NCBI GenBank assembly: GCA_002634385.1
Contig: NSJL01000023.1
Span: 1-56,621 of the forward strand
Direction: 5' to 3'
Source: Nitrospira sp.
Lineage (GTDB): Bacteria > Nitrospirota > Thermodesulfovibrionia > Thermodesulfovibrionales > Dissulfurispiraceae
Length of the DNA: 56,621 nt
Each line of letters opens with the position of its first letter. Position 1 is the stretch's first letter. A program made the position numbers and the translations under genes. Of the stretch, positions 44,548 to 51,277 are shown piece by piece. The notes beneath the pieces are model-generated. The model had not been told where the DNA came from. It ran no database searches and saw nothing but the letters and a program-made list of their open reading frames with translations.

Positions 44548-45593
44548 ATCCGTCCCTCCCTGGTTTTCCTTTCGTAATACAATCCCTCCAGGACCTTTCT
44601 CTTGTCGAAGGGACGAGCGGAACAGGCCGCTATCCTCGCCCAGAACCCCGTGCAGAAATAGAGCCCCGTTTCGACGGTGAACAGGGCGGCGTCCCGCAGC
44701 GGCAGCCCGCTCCTCCGCGCAAGACCTGTTACGGTAATACCTGCAGCGCAGAAAAGGGAGAGGGTGTACAGCATCCCCGCCCGCACCGAGAGGGAGAAAA
44801 AGACCGGAATGAGGGCAAAGGCAAGGAGCGCTGCCACCGGAACCGCCTGTATCATCCTGAAAAAGCCGTGAATCAGTACGTTGTCGGCGGAGGCCTGCCC
44901 GTAGCGGAGGAGCATCCTCCGCCATCTCTTCCGGGTATCCGCCCGGTGGTGGTATACCACCGCATGGGGGATGAAGAGCAGTGCGTAGCCCCTGTCCCGC
45001 AGTCTTCTGTCCAGGTCCACGTCCTCGCCGGGGAACAGTCCCTCCCTGAAACCTCCCGCTTCCCTCAGGGTATCCGCCCGGTAGGAGGCATTGCAGGAAG
45101 CATTGTGGGTGACTTCCCGCACGGTTTCGAAGGACTTGACGTAGTCCCCGATGAACCCCACCGCCGTGAGAAATGCGTCCACTTTTCGCGCAAAGGGATC
45201 GTCGCCGGGATGTCCCTTCTGCCTGCCCCCCACCGCGGCGATGCGGGGAGAGGCGGCCTGCCGGTATGCCTGCACAATTCCAGCGAGCCAGTCGGGGTCC
45301 GCTTCACAGTCGGAGTCGATAAAGACCACGATTCCCCCCCGTGCGTGCAGGACTCCGTAATTCCGCGCCGCCGAGGGGCCCCTGTTCTCCTGGCGGAGGC
45401 AGAGTACCCCCTCCGTCTCCCGCAGTATCCTCCCGGAGGTGTCCGTGGAGCCGTCGTCCACCGCGATGATCTCGTAGTGCTCCCTCGGATAGGTCTGCTG
45501 CGCCAGGGAGCGCAGGCACGCGCCGATATGTTTTTCATCGTTATAGACACAGACGATGACCGAAAGAAAGGGCAGCGAAAGGGTTTCGCCCAT
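44544..45593 (-). CDS. Family 2 glycosyltransferase with membrane helices
   Basis: A 349-aa GT2 protein. Seen are LSVIVCVYNDEKHIGACL, IIAVDDGSTDTSGRI, FIDSDCEADPDWLAGI (DXD), and the acceptor loop FPGEDVDLDRRLRDRGY (ED-type catalytic motif). Two to three hydrophobic segments follow in the C-terminal ~100 residues. It lies directly after the radical SAM gene with no gap, and overlaps the DPM1-like gene. Confidence 0.92.
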   Translation of the reverse strand: MGETLSLPFLSVIVCVYNDEKHIGACLRSLAQQTYPREHYEIIAVDDGSTDTSGRILRETEGVLCLRQENRGPSAARNYGVLHARGGIVVFIDSDCEADPDWLAGIVQAYRQAASPRIAAVGGRQKGHPGDDPFARKVDAFLTAVGFIGDYVKSFETVREVTHNASCNASYRADTLREAGGFREGLFPGEDVDLDRRLRDRGYALLFIPHAVVYHHRADTRKRWRRMLLRYGQASADNVLIHGFFRMIQAVPVAALLAFALIPVFFSLSVRAGMLYTLSLFCAAGITVTGLARRSGLPLRDAALFTVETGLYFCTGFWARIAACSARPFDKRKVLEGLYYERKTREGRI

Positions 45594-47060
45594 CTATCTC
45601 CCCCTGTCCACGAGGTAGCGCAGGAAGTTCCGTGCGCCCCTGATCTTCCGGTAGAGGTCGGCCCGGGACCGGGTAGCGAAGAGGAATTTAAGCATATAGG
45701 AGGCCCTGAAGTAGAATTTCTTCAGGGCGGCATCCACCTGCGCCTCCACCTCTCCCTTGCTCAGGCCGGGATAGTCCACCACCGGCGCCTGTTCGCCATC
45801 CGTGAGCCACTCGTCCCACCTCTTCGCCCGGAGGAGGTTGTTCTGCCGGGCATAGTCGAAATATTTCGTGCCGGGGAAGGGCACCGCCCCGCTGAACTGC
45901 ACCGTGGTGAGGGGGTTCCTGAGGGCGAAGGCGATGGTCTCCTCCATGGTCTCCCGCGTCTCGCCGGGCAGTCCCAGGACAAAGCAGCCGTGGATCTGGA
46001 GCCCCACGGAGGTCGCCAGGCGGATGAACTCCTCCATCTTCCCGACCCGGGTGTTCTTGCGCATGGCGTCCAGCATCTTCTGGGACCCCGACTCGAAGCC
46101 CACCAGGAGGAGCCGGCAGCCCGACTTCTTCATGTGCACCAGGAGGTCCCTGTCGAGCACATCGGCCCGGGAATTCACCGACCAGGTGCATTTCAGCCCG
46201 CTCCGGAGGAGCCGGTCGCAGAAGTCATGGGCCCTCTCCTTGTTTACCGTGAAGGTATCGTCCTCGAAGAAGAACTCGCCTTTGGCGACCCCAGGCCAGG
46301 TGGCGAGGACCCATTTCATCTCCTCCACGATATTCTCCGCCGACCGCAGCCGGTACCTGTTGCCGTGCATCACCTGCGGCCAGAGGCAGAAGGTGCACTG
46401 GAAGGGGCAGCCCCGTCCCCCGATGATGTCGACGTAGGGAAAGAGCTTGGTGCCGTCGAAATAGTCCCACAGGTTGAGATGGTGCCATGCGGGGAAGGGG
46501 AGCTCGTCGAGGTTTGCGATGAGAGGCCGGGGTCCGGTGGCGACGGAGGCACCCTGTCCGTTGCGGAAGACGAGGCCGGGGATGCCGGAGAACTCTTCCC
46601 GCCCGTTCAGGACGGCGAGGGTGAAATCCCGCACCGTATATTCGTATTCCCCGATGGCCGCCGCATCCACGCTCCCCTGCGCATCGGCCAGGACCTCCTC
46701 CGGGCAACTGCTCACGTGGGGCCCCACCATCAACACCTTGGTGGCGGGGCTCTCCTCCTTGCAGATCGCGGCGCACTCGATATCGGAGTAGATGGAGGGA
46801 GTGGTGGAATCGAGGACCACCACGGCAGGCCGGCTCTCCCGCACCATACGCCGGAGGTCGTCTTTTCCCCAGTCCTTTGCGGGGAAATCGTGCAGGCTCA
46901 CCTCCACCCCTTCCCTTTCGAGGACGGCGGTGGCATACGCCAGCCAGTCCGGGGCCCTGAGCACGCGTCCCCGCGTTCTTGCCGCCCACCGCTGCGTCCG
47001 GCAGAAATCCTTTACGAAGGGCTCGTTGATGATCAAAACCTTTTCAGTGGCTCTTTTCAC
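45594..47060 (-). CDS. B12-binding-domain radical SAM protein
   Basis: A 488-aa protein with an N-terminal cobalamin-binding-like Rossmann domain (residues ~1-150, with VVVLDSTTPSIYSDIECA and VLMVGPHVSSCPEE) and a radical SAM domain. The cluster motif is in GGRGCPFQCTFCLWP (~205), followed by FFEDDTFTVNKERA and FVLGLPGETRETMEET. The GTG start at 47060 has AGAGG upstream and the gene overlaps galE by 17 bp. Members methylate or rearrange diverse substrates; here the target is not known, but membership of the glycan operon suggests a sugar or lipid. Confidence 0.9.
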   Translation of the reverse strand: MKRATEKVLIINEPFVKDFCRTQRWAARTRGRVLRAPDWLAYATAVLEREGVEVSLHDFPAKDWGKDDLRRMVRESRPAVVVLDSTTPSIYSDIECAAICKEESPATKVLMVGPHVSSCPEEVLADAQGSVDAAAIGEYEYTVRDFTLAVLNGREEFSGIPGLVFRNGQGASVATGPRPLIANLDELPFPAWHHLNLWDYFDGTKLFPYVDIIGGRGCPFQCTFCLWPQVMHGNRYRLRSAENIVEEMKWVLATWPGVAKGEFFFEDDTFTVNKERAHDFCDRLLRSGLKCTWSVNSRADVLDRDLLVHMKKSGCRLLLVGFESGSQKMLDAMRKNTRVGKMEEFIRLATSVGLQIHGCFVLGLPGETRETMEETIAFALRNPLTTVQFSGAVPFPGTKYFDYARQNNLLRAKRWDEWLTDGEQAPVVDYPGLSKGEVEAQVDAALKKFYFRASYMLKFLFATRSRADLYRKIRGARNFLRYLVDRGR

Positions 47061-48027
47061 GGTTCCTCTCTTTGCTGTGCCATGCCCAGGCGGTCAGGAT
47101 GATCTCTCCCATGTCCTTTTCGGGACGCCAGCCCAGCAGTTCCTGCGTTTTCCGGTAATCGGCCACCAGCACCGGCGGATCACCGGGCCGCCGGGCCGCC
47201 ACCTCGACGGGGAAGTCCCTGCCGGAGACCTCCTTCACCAGGGTGACGATCTCTTTTACGCTGGCCCCTTTCCCCGTTCCGAGATTGCAGCAGGTGGACC
47301 TCCCGGTCCTCTTCAGGTGTTCGAGGGCCTTGCAGTGCGCTTCGGCAAGGTCGGTAACATGGATATAATCCCGGATGCAGGTACCGTCCGGCGTCGGGTA
47401 GTCTGTCCCGTACATGACAAGGCTTTTCCCTTTCCCCAGTGCCGCCTGCATCGCCAGGGGAATGAGATGGGTCTCCGGGACATGCCGCTCACCGATCTCT
47501 CCCCCGGGATCGGCGCCCGCCGCGTTGAAATACCGGAGGCTCACATATTTTATTCCATATGCCCTGTCGTAGTCGCCGAGGATCTCTTCGATCATGAGCT
47601 TGCTCCTCCCGTACGGATTGATGGGGTGGGAGATATGCTCCTCCGTGATCGGCATTGCCTCCGCATGACCGTAGACGGCGCAGCTCGACGAGAAGACGAA
47701 GTGCTTCACCCTGAACTCCCGCATCGTTTCGAGGAGGGTCAGGGTATTGGCGACATTGTTGCGGTAGTACTTTGCCGGGTCGGTCACCGATTCGCCGACA
47801 TAGGCGAAGGCCCCGAAATGCATGACCGCCTCGATAGGGTTCCTTTCGAAGCAGAGCCGCACCTGTTCCCTGTCGGCCAGGTCTCCCAGGATGAATTCGC
47901 CCTCTCTGACAAATTCCCTGTGGCCGTAGACAAGATTGTCGAAGACAGCCGTCCCGTACCCCTTCTCGTTGAGGAGCTTGTTCGCATGGGAGCCGATATA
48001 TCCTGCGCCGCCGACGACGAGTATCAT
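47044..48027 (-). CDS. galE: UDP-glucose 4-epimerase (GalE)
   Basis: An extended SDR of 327 aa interconverting UDP-Glc and UDP-Gal (or the N-acetyl forms). The NAD loop is MILVVGGAGYIGSHANKLL. Catalytic residues are seen in FSSSCAVYGHAE and YGRSKLMIEEIL (intact YxxxK), and the GalE-specific YFNAAGADPGGEIGERHVPETHLIPL segment is present. The 4-bp overlap with the STT3 gene supports coupling to glycan synthesis. Confidence 0.95.
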   Translation of the reverse strand: MILVVGGAGYIGSHANKLLNEKGYGTAVFDNLVYGHREFVREGEFILGDLADREQVRLCFERNPIEAVMHFGAFAYVGESVTDPAKYYRNNVANTLTLLETMREFRVKHFVFSSSCAVYGHAEAMPITEEHISHPINPYGRSKLMIEEILGDYDRAYGIKYVSLRYFNAAGADPGGEIGERHVPETHLIPLAMQAALGKGKSLVMYGTDYPTPDGTCIRDYIHVTDLAEAHCKALEHLKRTGRSTCCNLGTGKGASVKEIVTLVKEVSGRDFPVEVAARRPGDPPVLVADYRKTQELLGWRPEKDMGEIILTAWAWHSKERNREKSH

Positions 48028-49997
48028 TGCCTCACCTTGTACACCACCATGTTGGGGAAGTCGTCGTACACCGGCTCGAAATGCCTGAAGGTGTCCTTCA
48101 GCGAGAACATCCTGTTCAGGACAGAGTCCCTTGCCAGCGGGTCCACGAGGAGGGCATAGATCTCCCCCTTTTCCGTCCTGATGATCTGGAGCGTCTTGTC
48201 GAATTCGGCGTTCCTGTTCCTGCTCAGCACCCGGGTCCCTCTGTCCGCCCGGTCCCGGTACCAGATCTCCCGGTAGAGCTTTTCCGGGTTGATCTTCTCG
48301 GTCGGGATAACGGTCTTTGCGGCATCGTCGAAGGAGAAAGCGAAGCAGTTGAAAAGCGTTTCCGTATACGTCCCCTTCCCCTCGGCAGGGACGCACTTGA
48401 TCAGGGAGCCGAAGGGGCTCCCCTTTCCCCCGGAGATCTCCGCGCTCTGCAGCCCCGTTCCGTGGAGGATCGCCATGTAGAGCATGGCGTCATAGAGGTA
48501 AACATACACGGGGTTTTTCGGGGGGGCCGTGTAAGCAAGGGACTTTTCCTCGATCTCCGGCAGTTTCACGGTATCCGGTGTGGTGGTGTTCGACAGGAAT
48601 GCGATTATTCTCTTTGCCCTCTCCTCCTGCTCCGTCAAAAGGGAGCGGGCGACAAGATAGACCTTGTGGGGCTTGAACTGGGTGTTGTCCAGGTAGGTCG
48701 CCCTGCCCGAAAGATACTCGATGGGGTTCCCGTAATCCCACCAGCTCCAGATAAAAGCGTTCTTTTCGGTGATCTTTTCGAGAGCCCTTACGTTGCCGTA
48801 TGTCCTCTCATCGAAGAGGGGCAGGCTTTCATAGTAAAGCCTCTGGGCGGGAAACGAGAGGAAGAGCACCAGTGCGACCCCCGAGGGGACGATTGCAGCC
48901 CGGTACCGGGGGAATCTCCCCTCCAGGAAGCCGGAGAGGAGAAAGAGGAGATACCCGAGACCCATGCCGAGAAAGGGGCCTAAATAGATCAGGTACCGGG
49001 CCCCCAGCTTGATGGAGGCCGCCCCGATCAGGATGAGGGGCAGGGGGATTACCATCGAGCGGAAGTGGCGGACGATAAAGAGGAGGAGGCCGGCAACGGC
49101 CAGTCCGGCGGTGGCACGGTTTTCGGTGGTCAGGAGGACGAACAGGTGCGGACCGACGGGGCGGTTTTCATTAATGTGTGCGTAAATGTCAATGGACATC
49201 ATATATTCTTTCATCCGCAGGATGTGCCCCAGTACATAGTCCTTCAGGAAGAGCGCCTGGTCCATCATTATCGCGAACGGATTCGTTATCAGGAGGAAAA
49301 CCCCGGTTTTTAGCAGGATATCCCGTTTCGAATGCCCGAACGCGATCAACCCCGCGCAGAGGGAAAAGACGAAGAGCGGCGCAAAAACAGGGAGGCTGTA
49401 CCACCACATGAACAGCTTGAAGGAGATACCGGCAAGCAGGACGAAGAAAAGGGATTTACGCGTGTTTTCCCTCTCCCTGGCGGCATGGGTGATGAACAGA
49501 ATAATGAGGAAGACGAAAAAGAGGATAAGGCAGTCCGTATCGAAATATCCGGGCCGTGTCCTGGTGAAATAGAGGTAGTTGAAGAGCCCGAGGAACGCCC
49601 CCCCGAAAAAGACATGGGGGCTGGAAAAGGTGCGTGTCCAGAAATAGAAAGGGATGAGGAACAGTACGGATAAAACGGGAGGGAGAAGTGCAAAAAAGAA
49701 TTCCAGGCGCACCGAAAAGAGCGAAGAGAGCCATACGGCAAGGAGGCTTAAGAGGGGAGGGGGGTCTGCGTTGACCGCGAAATCGGGGACATTGGCAAGG
49801 TAATCGATAGCCGAGTAGGTATTTGCGTGCAGTTCTTTGGCAAAACGGGCGAACCGGAAGGCGTCGTGGGTTGCGAGGATGTTTTCTTTCCGCAAAAAAT
49901 CCCCGATATCTTTCAGCTTGATCGCCAACGCAAAAAGAGAGGTGAGGGAGATCACGAGAAAAGGCGGTACGTTCCGTTTTGCTTTTTGGAGGATCAT
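48024..49997 (-). CDS. STT3/PglB-type oligosaccharyltransferase
   Basis: A 657-aa integral membrane enzyme that should transfer a lipid-linked oligosaccharide to Asn in N-X-S/T sequons on the periplasmic side. About 11-13 transmembrane segments occupy residues ~10-385. Catalytic landmarks are the first-loop acidic residue in ATHDAFRFARFAKEL (~45), the second DxD in RTRPGYFDTD (~153-155), the external-loop Glu in HINENRPVG (~277), and the periplasmic WWDYG signature at ~419-423. The C-terminal soluble domain completes the fold. It lies 49 bp after pilA and overlaps galE by 4 bp, so pilin synthesis and glycosylation appear transcriptionally linked. Confidence 0.9.
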   Translation of the reverse strand: MILQKAKRNVPPFLVISLTSLFALAIKLKDIGDFLRKENILATHDAFRFARFAKELHANTYSAIDYLANVPDFAVNADPPPLLSLLAVWLSSLFSVRLEFFFALLPPVLSVLFLIPFYFWTRTFSSPHVFFGGAFLGLFNYLYFTRTRPGYFDTDCLILFFVFLIILFITHAARERENTRKSLFFVLLAGISFKLFMWWYSLPVFAPLFVFSLCAGLIAFGHSKRDILLKTGVFLLITNPFAIMMDQALFLKDYVLGHILRMKEYMMSIDIYAHINENRPVGPHLFVLLTTENRATAGLAVAGLLLFIVRHFRSMVIPLPLILIGAASIKLGARYLIYLGPFLGMGLGYLLFLLSGFLEGRFPRYRAAIVPSGVALVLFLSFPAQRLYYESLPLFDERTYGNVRALEKITEKNAFIWSWWDYGNPIEYLSGRATYLDNTQFKPHKVYLVARSLLTEQEERAKRIIAFLSNTTTPDTVKLPEIEEKSLAYTAPPKNPVYVYLYDAMLYMAILHGTGLQSAEISGGKGSPFGSLIKCVPAEGKGTYTETLFNCFAFSFDDAAKTVIPTEKINPEKLYREIWYRDRADRGTRVLSRNRNAEFDKTLQIIRTEKGEIYALLVDPLARDSVLNRMFSLKDTFRHFEPVYDDFPNMVVYKVRQ

Positions 49998-50046
49998 GGA
50001 ATAAGAGAAGAGCTTTCCCTATGCCTTCGGAATGCGCATACGGGTA

Positions 50047-50397
50047 TCAGGAGGCGGAACAGGAAACCGTAAGAGTTGAAGGGGTTATGGTGCAATTGAG
50101 GCCTTGCCCTTTCACCGTAACCGTTGCGCTTGTCGTAGTGACGCTCCCGTTGCTGTCGACCGAGACGGTTACGTTGGTTTCCCCTACCGTACAGACGATG
50201 GAGGAAACGTTATTGTTCGCGTACTCCGCCATCGCCCGGTTCAGGCACGATTTCAGGCTGGCCTCTCCGTTCGTTTGAGCGGCTTTTTTCTTGTATTGAC
50301 CGAACTGCGGGATAGCGATCGCCGCGAGGATTGCGATGATCGCGATGACGATCAGCAGCTCGACGAGGGTGAAACCTTTTTCATCCCGAAATCTCAT
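50047..50397 (-). CDS. pilA: Type IV major pilin (PilA-like), second copy
   Basis: A 116-aa prepilin. The leader MRFRDEKG is followed by FTLVELLIVIAIIAILAAIAIPQF (with Glu+5), the classic assembly helix. The globular domain is short with a C-terminal pair of Cys (GLNCTIT, TVSCSAS) and an internal one. Extended sequons ETNVT and DSNGS match D/E-X-N-X-S/T used by bacterial PglB. AAGGAG lies 8-9 bp before ATG 50397. It follows the other pilin by 68 bp. Confidence 0.93.
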   Translation of the reverse strand: MRFRDEKGFTLVELLIVIAIIAILAAIAIPQFGQYKKKAAQTNGEASLKSCLNRAMAEYANNNVSSIVCTVGETNVTVSVDSNGSVTTTSATVTVKGQGLNCTITPSTLTVSCSAS

Positions 50398-50419
50398 TAA
50401 CCGGTTCTCCTTATCCCCT

Positions 50420-50454
50420 ATGAGAGGAGGAGGATGTACTCCCCCTCCTCTCAT
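50420..50454 (-). promoter_or_regulatory. Stem-loop between the two pilins
   Basis: An 11-bp perfect stem (50420-50430 with 50444-50454) around a GC-containing loop follows the first pilin. No T tract follows, so it is more likely an mRNA-stabilising or attenuating hairpin than a terminator. It could give higher abundance of the first pilin than of downstream genes. Confidence 0.6.
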
Positions 50455-50465
50455 GGAATAAAGAA

Positions 50466-50831
50466 TTAGCTGCACGTAACGACGAGGTTTGCGGTGTTGA
50501 TGGTGCAGGTAAGTGCGTGTCCCTTCACCGTGGTGCTTACGCTGCTCGTGGATACGTTGCCGTTGCTGTCGAGAGCGATGGTGATGCTGTTGTCGCCGAC
50601 GGTGCAGCTGGTCGAGGTGGACGAGCTGTTGTTGGCGTACTCGGCCATTGCCTTATTGATGCACGACTTTACACCGGCCTCACCGTTGGACTGGGCGGCT
50701 TTCTTCCTGTACTGGCCGAACTGCGGGATGGCGATTGCCGCGAGGATTGCGATGATCGCGATGACGATCAGCAGCTCGACGAGGGTGAAGCCTTTCTCAT
50801 TCCGTCCCATTTTGTGCATAGCCTTGAACAT
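50466..50831 (-). CDS. pilA: Type IV major pilin (PilA-like), first copy
   Basis: A 121-aa prepilin. MFKAMHKMGRNEKG is the leader, cleaved before FTLVELLIVIAIIAILAAIAIPQF. The mature region FGQYRKKAAQSNGEAGVKSCINKAMAEYANN is nearly identical to copy 2, and the C-terminal half diverges (Ser/Thr-rich, ending LTCTINTANLVVTCS). N-X-S/T sequons include NNS, NSS and NVS. AGGAGG precedes ATG 50831. It is the first gene of the long pilin-glycan transcription unit. Confidence 0.94.
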   Translation of the reverse strand: MFKAMHKMGRNEKGFTLVELLIVIAIIAILAAIAIPQFGQYRKKAAQSNGEAGVKSCINKAMAEYANNSSSTSTSCTVGDNSITIALDSNGNVSTSSVSTTVKGHALTCTINTANLVVTCS

Positions 50832-50904
50832 ATAAAACCTCCTCCTGCAAATTGTATCCGCCAAAGGCGAATAGGATTCAATAATGCGTGCTCTTCCCCT
50901 ATTT

Positions 50905-51082
50905 AGGGTGTGTATGCAAACTGTCTTCTGCTGCGACCGGCTGCAGAGTCTCTGTGCTGCGTTCTCCCGGGTACATCGTCCTCAACGGAGCGCTGCTCCG
51001 CCTCCGGGCGCTGCACCCGTGACGCCTTGCCCAGGTACCCTTCGCTCGGTCTCACAACGAACACAGTGTGCATACACACCCT
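50905..51082. mobile_element. 178-bp MITE-like element with 20-bp terminal inverted repeats
   Basis: The left end 50905-50924 (AGGGTGTGTATGCAAACTGT) and the right end 51063-51082 are inverted copies with one mismatch. The element is flanked by TA, as expected for IS630/Tc1-mariner-type insertion. No transposase is encoded; short frames inside lack homologous motifs. A partial copy lies at 31242-31287 and a TIR-like palindrome at 52408-52428. It sits between the predicted pilA sigma-54 promoter and the pilA start. Confidence 0.8.
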
Positions 51083-51105
51083 AGGGCAGGAACAAAGCAG
51101 GGAAA

Positions 51106-51120
51106 GCATGTTTCATGCCA
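51106..51120 (-). promoter_or_regulatory. Predicted sigma-54 promoter of pilA
   Basis: The minus strand reads TGGCATG-AAAC-ATGC: TGGC and TGC with exact -24/-12 spacing (consensus TGGCACG-N4-TTGC, two mismatches). The expected start is near 51094, so the leader to ATG 50831 would be about 263 nt and would include the MITE. The sigma-54-dependent PilR is encoded next door. Confidence 0.65.
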
Positions 51121-51194
51121 GGAGGGAATCGGGGGAGATTCTACAGAAAAGCTGTTGTTTTTATAAGGCAATAAGATTTCATTCTAAGAGGACC

Positions 51195-51277
51195 GACAAG
51201 GGAAAAGACAAATATGGTCACCAGATAATTGACAAAATTTGTCATCGAGCATACACTATCACCCTGATGCATTTGTC
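51195..51277. promoter_or_regulatory. GACA/TGTC cluster, candidate PilR-binding sites
   Basis: GACA occurs at 51195, 51207 and 51231, and TGTC at 51240 and 51274, 75-171 bp upstream of the -24 box. The central TGACAAA-A-TTTGTCA at 51230-51244 is a perfect palindrome. In Pseudomonas aeruginosa PilR sites contain TGTC repeats upstream of pilA. The palindrome also overlaps the -35 of the pilS promoter. Confidence 0.5.
51229..51257 (+). promoter_or_regulatory. Sigma-70 promoter of pilS-pilR, probably leaderless
   Basis: TTGACA (51229-51234), a 17-bp spacer and TACACT (51252-51257) give an expected start near 51264, about 3 nt before ATG 51267. No ribosome binding site precedes the ATG. Confidence 0.55.

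Noticed and set aside
44868..47102. A 744-codon open frame on the plus strand
   Set aside because: It is antisense to the GT2 and B12-radical SAM genes, which have clear catalytic motifs; this frame shows none.
50832..50904. A sigma-54 site immediately before pilA (TGGCGG...TTTGC)
   Set aside because: The GG-GC spacing is 12 or 9 bp, not 10, and it overlaps the ribosome binding site; the site at 51106-51120 fits far better.
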